Source: Kuschelorhynchus macadamiae (Eukaryota > Arthropoda > Insecta > Coleoptera > Curculionidae). Taken from it: a DNA stretch of 64,000 bases. A program made the translations under genes and the position numbers. Positions 43,201 to 53,118 of the stretch are shown in pieces. Each line of letters starts with the position of its first letter. Within the stretch, counting starts at the first letter, position 1. The DNA is taken from NCBI GenBank assembly GCA_030620095.1, contig JAUTXW010002386.1, positions 310,001-374,000 on the forward strand. The letters run 5' to 3'. The notes under the pieces are model-generated. The model was not told the DNA's origin. It saw only the letters and a list, made by a program, of their open reading frames with translations, and did no database searches.

Positions 43201-44442
43201 CTTTATATAGTGTTTTATTGAAAAGCCCTCCAAATCTTTATTTTGTCTGCATTTAAATATCAATATAGATTTCTTCCTAATTGAGTCACAGTCAATTAGG
43301 TGGCGCCCATTTTAATTTCGAAAGGTGTACCCGAGAACCTGCAACCTACAGCTCTCCGAAAAGATGACTGGCTGCCGTTCGCATGTATTGGTAAGTTCAC
43401 AGGGACTTTACGCCATAGGTGTCCCATAACTTATGTACCATAGAGCTACAGGTGATACTAGGGACCAAAATAAGATGATTTGTTCCATAAATGCGGTGGC
43501 AAATATCTATTGTTAAAAAGATACAGGGTGTCAAAATTAAATGTTAAAAATCGTTTTTACTAGACTTTAAACAACCATTATTTTCCACCGCATTTATTGA
43601 TCACATAATATTTTGATATCTAGTATCACTTGTTACTCTATGGCGAATAAATTATGGGCCACTCACATTTTAAAAGTTGTTAGGTTTGGGATTAAAAAAA
43701 TAAAAATGCATGCATTGAACACTGAAAAATGAAATATTTCCAAAACGGTTTAGTTGAGCGAGTTTTGACAGGGGTAACTTTTTTGTGTAAAAAAGTACAA
43801 AGAATCTATTTTTTTAATTAATAAGTATCAAATTATACTGAGAAAAAAAGTTATGGTAATTTCAAACTATACCAACTACCGTCTAGAGCGCCCTCTATGG
43901 GCTAAAGTAAAAATGTGTCCATAATCGGGTTTCTCGTACCGAAAAACCCCCGTATGCCAATTTTTAAGGAGATACGTCTACAATGGTTTATAAAATAAAA
44001 TAAAAACGATTTTTAGAATTTAACTTTAACACCCTGTATCATTTTAACAATTAACATTTGCCACCACTTGTATGGAACAAATCATCTTATTTGGTCTCTA
44101 GTATCACCTCTGTTGCTATATGGCACATAGGTTATGGGACACCCTGTATAAGTAAAACAAACTAGAATAGACTTGAACATCACACGTCAAAAAACACCGG
44201 GTATATCGTATCAACATTTAAAAAAATCAAAAAAACTTTTATGGCTGAAAACTCAGGCCATTAAGAATATTATGTTTTAGGCTGTAATTATCTTAAAAAA
44301 TATCCAACTTACCTGAAATGTTTAAATCTTTGCCAATTTCCTCCCAAGATTCTTGGCGTATTTGTTTATTTCGGTAGTTTCTACTTTTAATATTATACAA
44401 TGACTCATGTTGTCGCACTTTTTCTATAAGTAACTCCTCCAT
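29061..44442 (-). CDS. MADF-domain Harbinger partner protein, three exons (about 343 aa)
   Basis: Exon 1 (44442-44313) encodes MEELLIEKVRQHESLYNIKS and WEEIGKDLNIS, ending CAG|GTAAGT. Exon 2 (30320-30161) starts after TTTTTAG, continues in frame with the rest of the MADF domain (AKEAWDKLRKCFANALSRRR, then KFESQMSFILPFL) and ends GAAA|GTAAGT. Exon 3 (29802-29061) starts after AATTTTAG and encodes an acidic, Gln-rich tail with LRKQKNVKQM. Phases agree at both junctions. MADF proteins bind DNA; in Harbinger they recruit the nuclease to the TIRs. Intron 1 is now about 14 kb because the gypsy element and MITEs landed in it, which may prevent normal splicing. Confidence 0.82.
31389..32177. mobile_element. 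MITE 1 (CAGGGTG termini, TA duplication)
   Basis: Spans 31391-32175. The left end is CAGGGTGTCCCACGGTGGAT and the inverted right end CAGGATATCCCACGGTAGAT; TA flanks both sides. About 785 bp without a coding frame. Internally it repeats motifs such as CTTTCATTTGATACCCATAT (twice, near 31,763 and 31,886) and GGGCAGTCCGCGATATTGGA-like units, and carries (CATA)n near 32,090. Confidence 0.72.
32200..34503 (+). repeat. 5' LTR of the gypsy element (2,304 bp)
   Basis: Starts TATAACATTTTCAAATTTAT and ends GGGACTTTACGCCATA. A TATA box (TATAAAAG, 33312-33319) lies 1,112 bp from the start and should drive the genomic transcript, putting U3 at about 1.1 kb. Confidence 0.95.
34504..34530 (+). other. Candidate primer binding site
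   Basis: Immediately after the 5' LTR the sequence reads CAAAAGTTGCGCCCAACGTG, close to the TGGCGCCCAACGTG type of tRNA-complementary site found in several retroelements. The tRNA species was not determined. Confidence 0.5.
34531..35211 (+). other. Gypsy 5' leader, no gene
   Basis: About 0.7 kb of AT-rich DNA between the primer-binding-like site and the gag ATG, with no coding frame of note. Presumably the untranslated leader. Confidence 0.6.
35212..36681 (+). CDS. gag: Gag (489 aa), intact
   Basis: The start is in a good context (GCCATGGAA). The capsid-like region holds AELFIGDAFIWYKSIK and LWEQIKHRKQKPTESVAVY, the usual Ty3/gypsy Gag helices. An Asn/Lys/Ser-rich stretch precedes a canonical CCHC knuckle at residues about 449-462 (CWNCDMPNHFYDSC) and a second CxxC...CxxC pair at 470-486. 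Gag packages the RNA into particles. The stop at 36679-36681 directly follows the slippery heptamer that leads into pol. Confidence 0.93.
   Translation: MEESYKPNHLLDFELDYELKIRLVVTPRNVADKRKMLTTLLHKERESKKSQISNLIVETLDFELEKSEIDKSIKSISDIISDFEGSAQDSVFLRMTSRLIHVSNRVRRLHVSGSDQDLFKQESFATCLALEADLYDKISKDPDPSQPSTSSSPQQPIIHIPPPIVNCSGNIPAIGDWQVKFNGDGKNLYNFLERITELAQSRKVEDKDLFNSAAELFIGDAFIWYKSIKCSVDSWQSLVSRLKKDFLHSDVEDDLWEQIKHRKQKPTESVAVYVAHMQILFSRLSHPPAEVTRIKHIRKNLLSDYITPLALAEINSVNDLLTLCRKLEEANYLKNKNHSVNQINNFEIGESSNSSTYIPHSNYHNKNSIYNPNRFNKHFNNHKGSNVSDNKNNHFTKFSNKNFKGKKYGNSSNFNKPADSSSNASVSSNCGPSKSSDTNISKNQNKITCWNCDMPNHFYDSCTLKRKIFCFKCGLKNVKTNTCPNCSKN
36672..36678 (+). promoter_or_regulatory. -1 ribosomal frameshift heptamer A-AAA-AAC between gag and pol
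   Basis: In the gag frame the bases read tcA AAA AAC taa, a textbook X-XXY-YYZ slip site one codon before the stop. After slipping, translation continues in the pol frame (LNQVQQRGSC). Whether a downstream pseudoknot exists was not determined. Confidence 0.8.
36678..38779 (+). pseudogene. pol: Pol, protease-reverse transcriptase-RNase H part, one frameshift
   Basis: The protease active site is LLDSGATASVVG (about 36,905). The reverse transcriptase region has SSPVLLVKKSNGEYRFCVDL and, after a frame change, PFGLCNAAQ and the catalytic FVFTYLDDILV (about 37,850). RNase H contains QSDASNTGLGGCL (about 38,300). The frame ends prematurely at 37733 while similarity continues at once in another frame from about 37,728, so a one-base-class indel lies between RT motifs. 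At its end the reading frame runs into a stop at 38779 where the integrase should continue. Confidence 0.9.
38780..39929 (+). pseudogene. pol: Pol, integrase part, out of frame with RNase H
   Basis: The zinc-binding H2C2 region (GHFGFYKTLNRIQEFYFWPQ, ending CLVCGSQ) is followed by the core with Asp in AIDLMGPF, Asp in CDNGSQF and Glu in NFVERNNRTV. A GPY-like C-terminal part (FNVGDYVWHRNK, then KYILCVVHKKISKLVYEL) is present. The linker between RNase H and the zinc region looks shorter than usual, so a small deletion plus frame change near 38,770 is likely. No chromodomain. The frame from 38718 is open to 39929. Confidence 0.9.
39930..41092 (+). other. Gypsy 3' non-coding region, no env
   Basis: About 1.2 kb between the integrase stop and the polypurine tract. 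All frames are short; no envelope-like or other ORF. Confidence 0.7.
41093..41114 (+). other. Polypurine tract
   Basis: A T run followed by CGGAGGGGGGTAG directly before the 3' LTR; the expected plus-strand primer position for reverse transcription. Confidence 0.75.
41115..43417 (+). repeat. 3' LTR of the gypsy element (2,303 bp)
   Basis: Near-identical to the 5' LTR. The TATAAAAG box is at 42227-42234, the same offset of 1,112 bp. Differences seen include GTTACTG/GTTAATG near the start, ATTGAAA/ATCGAAA and GTACACGAG/GTACCCGAG near the end. Confidence 0.95.
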
Positions 44443-44737
44443 TTTTATTATTAAGCCACAAAAGTCAAAACAAACTAAATAAACACACACAATGTTGCAT
44501 CAAATTACTGCCATACTCAGTACGCGTGTGATAAAAGTGTGGATTTCCACAAATCAACGACACGCTGAGACACGCGTGTTATGTGACGTCAGCATACCGT
44601 GTCGGCTATACCGTACCGTGTAGTGTGTGTGATAGAGAGCCACAAAAAGACATGTAAAATTGAAGTCCACACTTCTAGTACGGCACGCGCTAGCTCGTAA
44701 CGTGACGTACCGTGCCGAAAGTGTGTCCCCGGCTTAA

Positions 44738-45060
44738 GGGTTACTACAGATGCGGAACCGAATTTAAATGAGAATGAACTCGAAGATTTTTGTAAATTTA
44801 CAAAATAGAACTAACTTCATTACACTATACCAAAAAATAGTAATTGCAACTCACCATATTAGAAAGATTTCACTCTACCCTATCGATGCTTAAGACAAGA
44901 AAGTAAAAATTTCACTCCCGCTCAATTAATAAAAGAGTAATCCTAACCTAAAACAATTCTATTCACAGCGTTAGCAAATATACACCATTCGAAATAATGA
45001 AAGAACATATAAATAACATGGTAGTTTCGAATTACGTACAAAATCATTAAGAAAATGCTA
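44738..45060 (+). pseudogene. Errantivirus-like integrase remnant, 3' part
   Basis: Directly after the TAA duplication of Harbinger-1 the sequence continues the same integrase: a short stretch around the second catalytic Asp (TDAEPN, degenerate), LEDFCKFTK, and further on YTPFEIMKEHINNM. Frames are broken at several places. Continuity of content across the Harbinger insertion supports the nested-insertion model. Confidence 0.6.
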
Positions 45061-45299
45061 AAATTATCTGTAATAAAATTAAAAAGGTTAACGTCAACAC
45101 TAAAGAAAAAAATCTTTCAAAAATAAACGAAAACCGAAATGACTGCCCAGAACCCCCTGACAGTAACCCTCTGTATATATACGAACTAGATTTAAAAATA
45201 AAGACTGTCCAAAATTGAAAAAATTTAACAGAAAAAACCAAACATACTAAAGTAACTAAGGACAAGGGTACCACAAAAACATAGTAAGAAGAACTAGAA

Positions 45300-45930
45300 T
45301 TAAACAAAAACCTACTTTTCAGGGTAAAAATGACAAGGGTATTGCCAAAACTGCTATTGATGTAACTTTGACTTGAGAAATCAATTAGTGACCCTAGCGA
45401 TATTCAAATAACCCACCTTTAAAAATCCCATTCTCCTTATTTAATTGCACGAAGCACAACTTGTATATAATAAGCAATATTTTATTCATTACGTAGACTT
45501 TAGAAAGCTATAACATTACAACTAAGAACTAAAGAAAAATATTTTGTAGTAATTATAAATCAATTTAAAGCAATCGTAACAAATCCTATATCTTATCAAG
45601 TTTTATCCGAAAATGTTATTTTAAAAACGAACTACCTAATACAAACTACGCAAGAAAAACTAGAACATGTATCAGAAATAAAAGAGGTCTTATAGGCATA
45701 CTAGGAAAAGCAAATAAATGGAATTCGGTGTTTTAGACGCCAACGACGGTGCACCTTTGACGTTGGGCAATTAAAACCTAGAACAAAACGCAGAAAAGCA
45801 TAGTAACAGAGTTAAACTCGCAAATTTCTCTATCGAAACAAGTAATTAATAATTTTAATGAAACAATTTCAATTTTACAAACAAATCAAGAAAAATTGGA
45901 ACAAAGTTTAAAATTTTATATTTACAGTTT
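45300..45930 (+). pseudogene. Errantivirus env-like remnant
   Basis: Near 45,668-45,710 the frame reads IRNKRGLIGILGK, which resembles the furin-type cleavage site and start of the fusion subunit of insect errantivirus envelope proteins. Helical segments follow (LSKQVINNFNETISILQ). Frames are interrupted by stops and the copy is heavily decayed. It lies downstream of the integrase remnant, where env belongs in errantiviruses. Similarity is judged by eye only. Confidence 0.42.
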
Positions 45931-47616
45931 CTTTTAAAAAATATCATTTCTATGCGAAAATAAAAGACGCAATTTGTAATAAATACATGGACGAAGTAAA
46001 TAATTAAACAATTTAGTAGCATTTTTTAAAATAATTTGTAATTGTCCCTTTATGATTCGCAATTTGTAGTTAAAATAGTTACAATTGTGATAATTTTAGA
46101 CTATTTTCGGTGTATTATTTTAAATTTTTCTATTTTTATTCAAACAAGTATATAAAAATTATCTACGAAAAAATATGTTATCATTCCACAAGGTATTATA
46201 GAAATATTTTAACTACAATAGTTTTACAACAAATTTCGACGATTTTTAAAATTATGTGTCACTACTTTTGCTGCCAAGTGTAATTTTTTTAACTGTTTAG
46301 TAATTAATTAAGTTGGCAGAAAATTTATTTCTGGTGAATTCATAAATAAATGTACTAAATGTAAATCTACTGATTTCACAACTTACCATGACTGTATATT
46401 ATTCTGCATGCATATCGGGTTCCTTTAAGCTTATTTATAATTTTATTATCTTGGTACGATATGGCTCTAGCGTCACAATATCAAATATTTGTAGATTGAT
46501 TCAAAACCAAAAATTCCAACAACGAAAATCAAAAATGACAAGAAGCTAGTATTCTACTATAGAATACAGACTTAGGAAAAGGAAGGACACCTAAAAAAAA
46601 TCAAATTAACTGGTATATAAAATGTAAATAATTTTGGAGGTACAAAGAGGTTATTTATATCTCAGGGGGTATAAATAACAGTGACTTGTTTTTACTGAAA
46701 AAATTGGTAAATTTTCTTTACCAGAAACTTCGTTATGAATGTTTCCTTTTATTGGAAACAGTAAAATATGACTTAATTTAGATTCGCAAATAATCATTTA
46801 TTAACATTTATATACTGCCATTTTGTTGCACCATACTGGATTTGTACTGCCACCCTTTAATTTTGCGCATAATTTAAAAGAAAACCGAATAAGTTCTAAA
46901 AAAAATTTACCAGTTTATCTCTTTATCACATCTAACATTTTCAGGTTAACAGTTGTGGTAAACACATGTTCAACTAAAAAGCAGCAGATTTTTATTTCTC
47001 CCCCTATCTCAAGCTAAAGTGATACTTCTAGCGCTGTTTGAGTCATTCAAAAAATAAGAATAGTCACTGTGACTCTGACAGTATCCGCCTTACTTACTAC
47101 TAATCGAATCCTCGTCTTGTTTTCTAAAAGATAATTTGTAATTATCATGAGTAGGCATTATTGAGACTTTTTAACATATACCGTGTGCGTTGGGTTTCAC
47201 TTAAATACTGGCAGTACTTTTAAATTTACGCTCTTTGTGATAATATAAATAAAACACAATAACTTTATGGTTTTTTTTTAACAAGAGATAATTGTTGCAT
47301 TTTTCAGAATCGAGCAATCGGGTATCTATCAGGTGCGATGATAATTGATCAGTTGTTTCTGATAATCGAGTTTGGGACATGAAAATATCAGTCTAACCTA
47401 ACAAGCTATTAATAATTTTCCATTGCTCGAATGGTTATTCCTTGTGGTTTTAATTTTTAAATAAATATTCTGTACGCAAACTCATTTTAGTAATACATTT
47501 ACATTATCCAACATTTCAGTCCTGTGGTACAGTATCTTTATATTTATGTCTAAATTCATGACATGCTGATGTATCAATGATCGATTGCAAGTAGCCTATT
47601 TAAATTCTGCTCAAAA

Positions 47617-47641
47617 AAATGGTGATCGCAGCGATCACCAT
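47617..47641. repeat. Perfect 11-bp inverted repeat with 3-base loop
   Basis: AATGGTGATCG, loop CAG, CGATCACCATT. It would form a stable hairpin in single-stranded form. Function unknown. Confidence 0.8.
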
Positions 47642-48366
47642 TGAAATTGACAAGTAGAAGTAACAAAGGGGATAAGTGCCAAATAGGAGAAAATAAATAC
47701 CTAAATAACAATTTCAGAAACCCAAATCTTAGTATCAATAATTCATTCCGGACATTTAACTTAGCATTATTGTGATGAATTAAAAGCAAAATAAAACAAA
47801 AAATTTATTTTCCAAGAAATTTTGCCATTTGAACACTCATTTCTTTTGTCGTTTGCTGTCCAAATTTTGTATTATCTTTTGTCATTCGTAGTCAATATGA
47901 AAATAATCATTAACATCTGATCTATACAGCAGCAGCCGCTTCAGTGTGTCGGCACTTTTATGCACAGCCCTACTAGGGAACATACGCATTCCGACATCTT
48001 TTATTTAGATCTATTATGGCACTTGGCGTATTTGTATATATATTCTTGATAATATATAGATTATTTTAATGTGAAAACCTTATTATTTTTTTAATGACAT
48101 ATAGCCCCTTTGTTACTTCTACTCCTCAATTGGCCGTCCAGCAGAAAAATTGTGATAGATACTGTAGCTATATATTCTGGGAACGGGACCATCGTCATAT
48201 TTACAAATGTAAAAGCATCAAACTCTTTGCGTTAAATAAATAGTAGGAGAGGATTTAATTTCTTTATACAAACTGTATACTGTAATATCCGCTTCATAGA
48301 ATATATGGGTAAGGATGGGCGTTTTATCAGTGGGTCAGCCACATATCGAATAACAATAGGAAAATA

Positions 48367-48445
48367 AAAAAATATCGATAGTTATCGATAAGTGCCGATA
48401 GTTGCGCAGTATGCCGATAGTTAGCCCAGAATACCGATAGTTAGG
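48367..48445. repeat. DRE-like minisatellite (CGATAGTT units)
   Basis: TATCGATAGTTATCGATAAG is followed by three units of about 20 bp beginning GCCGATAGTT, GCCGATAGTT and ACCGATAGTT. TATCGATA is the DRE core bound by insect DREF/BEAF-type factors. A related pair (ATCGATTATCGATAAG) lies at 48556-48571. Presence is seen; binding is inference. Confidence 0.6.
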
Positions 48446-49372
48446 GGTAAACGGATTATATTTTACAAAGATGAAGACCTTTATTAGTCGCAATATGAAA
48501 GTGAGGATTTTTTTGCTCAATAATTTTTGGGTAGTGATAAATATGTTATGTAACTATCGATTATCGATAAGTAAAATCTAATATCCGCCATACCTATTTA
48601 TGACTAGATTGTTAAACTTTGCAACTATATCATACTTACACTTTTAAATCCATTGATAAAAGGAGAAAAGCACACCTAAAAAAAGTGTGTTACGTCCTGA
48701 ATATGAAATATTGTTTGTGGGGATATCCGCCATATCGATTCAAAAAAATAAAAATCAACTCGATATTAAAAAAGGACACAAAAATGTGTACTTAGTATTA
48801 GTTTTCGACACTAGTAGATTTAGGACAATTCTGTAACAAAAAATATTGAAATTCTTAACGTCATGTCGATGTACAAAGGGAGCACTTTTAGCGATGACAG
48901 AAGATGTCCCGCAAAGAGCGGATCTAGGGGCAAACCAAAACTTTCCATTTAAGGCTTTCATTGGATTCTGCTGTTCTACTACTTTTTAAAATTTAATTAG
49001 ATAGTATTCGCTGATGAAAACTCGGAATTTGAAGCATTCCGTTTTTAAGTACTTTATATACCAATGGAATAACGGAACGTTATCAGATAATAACAAAAAG
49101 CAATACTTCTTCACTGCTTTTATATTTTGAAACCTTGTAAAAATGTGTGATTGTCATTTCCCAGTACAGTGCAATTATAAATTGAACACTCCAAATTTGA
49201 ATTTTCAAGGGTTGATATTATTATAAAATTATTTACACTAAGTACTTACTGGGGTCAATTAGGAAGTTATATAGAAAATAATTCTGTAGAACATATCCAA
49301 CACTTAATAAAAAAATAGAAAACAACAATCCCATGTTAGACGTGTTCTCTTTATATGTGAAAGACCTTAGAA

Positions 49373-51520
49373 CAGCGGTTCCCGAATTCTTTCGGCTACG
49401 GAACCCTTTTTGATTTACCATTTTTGGGCGGAACCCTAGCTTAACTATAAAATACACTTATTAAAACATTGTTTTTTTGAGGTTTATTTGCTTAGTTTTC
49501 GCATTCTGTAAGTATACTTTGACTTTAAATAAAGGACTTTTTAAGATACAAATACCTATTTATTTAGTTAAAACATTAATACATTTATTACATTTACTTA
49601 ACTTAATGTGATGAATGAAACCTTTTCATTGTTTTTGCTAAAATATCATTAAAGTCAGGTTTTATATCCGACAATTGGATGCGGAGGTCTGGTGCCGCAT
49701 TTAGCTTACTCCTAAACTTATTTTTTGTGTAGGCGTAAGCTGAAAATCCAGCCTCGCATCTGTAGGTAGTCACAAATGGGAGTAACGCCATGATCGCCTT
49801 TTCAGCGATTTCCGGGTATTCGTTTTTTATGCCAAACCAAAATTGGCTGGGTTCGTGGTAGCTTTTGTTTCAAAAAGTTGTTTGAGTGTAGATGAATTTT
49901 TAATATCAATTAAATTTTCATACTCCAATACAGTTAATGTTGGAGGTTTGGTGCGAACCATAAAAGGATTTCGGACTCATTCGATTTCCTGTAACTGTAG
50001 CTTTTCTTCTGGAAAATACTCTTCCAAAGACTTTTTTAGGTCTGTCAAATGTTCGCGAATACTATTTTCCACGTCTGTAGCGATTTGGAGATCGTTTTTT
50101 TCCAGAAATTGCTGAAGTAGCGGAAAGCAGTCATAACTTTTTTGTTCAAGACATTCATTCCAGAAGGCTATTTTCTCTTTAAATGAACATATTTTGTCGC
50201 TTACCGTAAATTTAGTTACCATTCTTCCCTGGAGAGAGCTACTCACTGTATTAAGTTTGGCAAATATGTCGGCCAAATAAGCCAATCTCATTGACCATCG
50301 CTCGTCGCACAACAGTTCAAGATGAATAGCACTTGCAGGCGAAGAAAGAGTCTGAAAGAAAACCTTCAGTTCATCAAGCAATTCGCAAACTCTAGTTAAA
50401 ACTCTTCCCCTGGAAAGCCATCTCACTTCTGTGTGTAGAAGGAGTGATTGGTGTTGAGTTTCCATGTCTTCACACATCTTTTTAAATAGCCTTGACTGCA
50501 GTGGACGTGTTTTCACAAAATTGACGATTTGTATGGCTTGATCAAGGACTTGTTTTAAATCAACTTGCATTCTTTTTACGGCAAGAGCGTGACGATATAA
50601 AATGCAATGACTGCTATTACAATTTGGCGCAACAATTTTAATTCTTGACACTGTTCCCTTTACTTTTCCTATCATGGCGGCAGCTCCATCGCTGCATACA
50701 TCAATACATTTACCCCAATCAATGTTATGTTTTTTCATATAATTATCAATGATTTTAAAAATTTCTTCTCCAGTGGTGCTGGTCTCCAAAGGAGCACATA
50801 GAAATAAATCTTCGTCGATAGATCCTTCAAATGGATACCTAACAAAAACCAGCAGTATTGCTAGTCCGGCAACATCCGTACTTTCGTCCAGTTGCATTGC
50901 AAAGGCATTGCTCTTTTTTAATCTACCAATCAATTTATCTTCGATGTGGTCTGAAATTTTATGAATTCGGTCAGATACGACGTTGTTCGAACACTGAACT
51001 GCTGCGACTTTCTTGGCTAAATCCTCTCCAAGCACGCATGTAACAACTTCAGTCATGCATGGTTTTAATAAATCCTCGGCGATCGTATGAGGTTTTCCAG
51101 CTCGTGCAATCCTATAACTTAGCATGAATGAGGCTTTCGTTGCGTTTTCATTATCAGATTTTGCAAATTTTTGTAAAGCGGTCACACCTGCTTGATGTGC
51201 ATCTCTTTGTCTTTCAAAAAAAGTTATGTTTCTATCTTTTAGGTGAGAATGATTAGTATCAAGGTGACGCTTAAGTTTTGCAGGTACAAGAGAGCTATTA
51301 AACAAAATCTTATTGCAAACAACACATTTCCCATCAGGATTTTCAGCATTTCCTACCGGTATAAACCCATACGCCAGATAGGACTTATCATATTTCTTCT
51401 TTTTTGAAGAAGTTCCCTCTTGACGTTCAGTCTGGACGGCAGGTGGTGTCACTACGTTTTGCTGATTTGGTTTAACAGAGAAGTCTTCCGCACCTATTCC
51501 CTGAAAAAAAAAATTCAATA
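49373..51520 (-). mobile_element. hAT element 3 (ZBED/Charlie-like), one end found
   Basis: CAGCGGTTCCCGAATTCTTT at 49373 is a typical hAT terminus at the 3' side of the gene. I did not find the opposite terminus or the matching octamer CCTTAGAA in the window, so the 5' side is truncated or degenerate. Confidence 0.65.
49603..51518 (-). pseudogene. hAT transposase (FAM200/ZBED5-like), nonsense and frameshift
   Basis: A BED-like zinc finger (CVVCNKILFNSSLVPAKLKRHLDTNH, here given as C-x2-C then H-x4-H at about residues 66-90) is followed by the core with MQLDESTDVAG, VCSDGAAAMIGK, HCILYRHAL and LLHTEVRWLSRG. The C-terminal end (LPFVTTYRCEAGFSAYAYTK) is the hAT dimerisation signature. A TGA at 49977-49979 separates the two parts in the same frame, and one base is missing near 49,847. 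An acceptor-like TTTTTTTTCAG at about 51,500 suggests that a 5' exon once existed, possibly the one near 52,520-52,640. Inactive copy. Confidence 0.85.
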
Positions 51521-52482
51521 AAAAAGAAGTTCATAATCGTGCACATTTGTAACTTTTATACTCGTAGTCTGCCATGTTTGTTTACGTTTTTCCGCGCCCC
51601 CATCGGTAGTCATAATTGCCAATATGTTAAACTCAGATAAAATCTTTGATATTTGCAACAAACCTTACAACTTTTGTATTTAACATTTTTCGATATCCCA
51701 AATAATAAATCAAATTTGACATCGATAAACGAATCAAAACGAATTAAGGACCACTTTTTTAAAACATGCACGCTTGAATTTCACTATGTTTTTGAAGAGA
51801 CCTGGTATAATTTTGCGGGTTTGTACTTTAAAGATAAAAAATTAAATAATGCAAGAAAATTATTTTAATGAGTAAATTTGCATAAAAATTCCAAAAATAT
51901 GTTAAATTTCAAAATAATGAAGATTGACAAATTATATTCTCAGACTCTGTCTGGGAATTTTAAAAATATTATCCTAATAACAAATATTATCCAAATAAAA
52001 TATTAAAACAATATTAAAACCAAAAAACCGAACAAAAATCCATTTTGCCCTTTTTAGATATATTTTTTATTTTTTAAATCATCTTTAACACTATTTTTAA
52101 GCTTAATAATTTTCAAGTAATCCTCTTTTTTCCAAATTCCAAAAAAATATATTTTAATATGCAGAACTGCTTTTAAAAGTAGTCCCCAAATCTTTTTTAC
52201 TAGTTTATATTAATTACAATAATAATTTTTGTTTTAAATATTAAATCTTTGTTTTTTCAGTCACGGGAAAAAAAATGAATTACACACGGAAAAAATAAGA
52301 TTTTAGCCCTCAGGAAACACAAACTCGAGCTAAAATCTAGCATTTTTTCCCTTGTATAATAAACAATTATCCATAATAGTTTTAATTTGATTTTTTTTTT
52401 AATTGACCCCCTTTTCCCCTGCCTACATTCAATAATTAAATTATGTTAGTATTAATTTCTTACTGCACAATTATTATTGGCA
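51521..52482. other. Gene-free stretch upstream of hAT-3
   Basis: AT-rich, with no ORF of substance. It could be the intron of the hAT-3 gene if the 5' exon candidate is real. Confidence 0.4.
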
Positions 52483-52908
52483 CTACTGCTGTCTTCCAAA
52501 ATGTCTTGAAATAAATGTCTTTCTTTCTGGTAAAGATGAGATTTGAGAAGTTTGATTAGATTGGATAGTATTAATATTAGTGTTCGAAAAGCTTGCATCA
52601 CATTTCCCTTTGCCAAGCCCAGTTTTTAGCCATTTATCCATAGTTAACTGTAAAAGATATAAAAAGTCATATTTTAAGAAAAAACTACTTTCTTGTAAAA
52701 CTAATAAATTCTTACCAGTTGATTTATTGGTATAAAACGTAAAACTATTAAAACATACATACCTGCGGTCCTGCGTATGACAACAATGCTCGTAAAACCA
52801 AAGTCTAGAGATTTCACAAGAAGTCCCCGCACTCCTTTGATGTCTGGATATGCCGCCGTTGGCATTGAACACGTCGAGCGAACGCGGCTTCCGCCGTACC
52901 GGGGGCAT
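52483..52908 (-). other. Candidate 5' exons of a hAT-type gene
   Basis: The minus strand contains MDKWLKTGLGKGKCDASF (start near 52,638), like the N-termini of ZBED/FAM200-type hAT proteins, and ends FISRHFGRQQ at 52483. A separate upstream stretch from 52908 ends in CGCAG|GTATGT (about 52,760), a good splice donor. These may be leader and first coding exon of hAT-3, but no phase-consistent join was proved. Harbinger-2 begins 3 bp beyond. Confidence 0.35.
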
Positions 52909-53118
52909 TAAGCTGCGTCCACATCTGTATCATTTGTCCGTAGCGTATCGCCGTTGCGTGGCTGCAACGCGTATCTAACGACGTATCGTATAGTTTGGAC
53001 GCCACTAATTTCTCTGTGTCCGTATCAGTATCATCCTTTGAAAACACCGCCGAGCATCGTACCGACCTCCGTATCGCTGGCGTTGTCGCGCCATTTCTGT
53101 ACGAAGTTTCGAGCAATC

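Larger units (their letters stand above)
32200..43417 (+). mobile_element. Ty3/gypsy LTR retrotransposon, 11.2 kb, recent but defective
   Basis: Two LTRs of about 2.3 kb enclose a primer-binding-site-like sequence, gag, pol and a polypurine tract. The 4-bp GGTG duplication lies at 32196-32199 and 43418-43421. Domain order protease, reverse transcriptase, RNase H, integrase assigns it to Ty3/gypsy. I saw no env and no chromodomain. LTRs differ at roughly a dozen positions by eye, so insertion is recent on an evolutionary scale. Confidence 0.95.
32191..44150. mobile_element. MITE 2, split by the gypsy element
   Basis: The left end is CAGGGTG at 32193-32199; the rest resumes at 43418 (GGTGTCCCATAACTTATG) and ends at 44146 with the inverted CAGGGTGTCCCATAACC. 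TA flanks both ends. The two arms form an inverted repeat of about 150 bp (for example AAATAAGATGATTTGTTCCA on the right matches AAAATAAGATGATTTGTTCC on the left) around a central 400 bp. The copy of GGTG on each side of the retrotransposon is its target duplication. Confidence 0.8.
28273..44737. mobile_element. PIF/Harbinger element 1 (with later insertions)
   Basis: The 5' end begins AGCCGGGGACACACTTTCGG at 28276; the inverted right end, finishing at 44734, begins identically, and the two match over about 43 bases. TAA flanks both sides (28273-28275 and 44735-44737), the expected 3-bp duplication. Contents are a HARBI1-type nuclease on + and a MADF partner gene on -. Removing the gypsy element and two MITEs leaves about 3.7 kb. 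Confidence 0.92.
45931..49372. other. Gene-free AT-rich stretch
   Basis: About 3.4 kb with no credible ORF and no transposon ends found. It contains a perfect hairpin at 47617-47641 and a DRE-like minisatellite at 48367-48445, listed separately. Confidence 0.5.
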
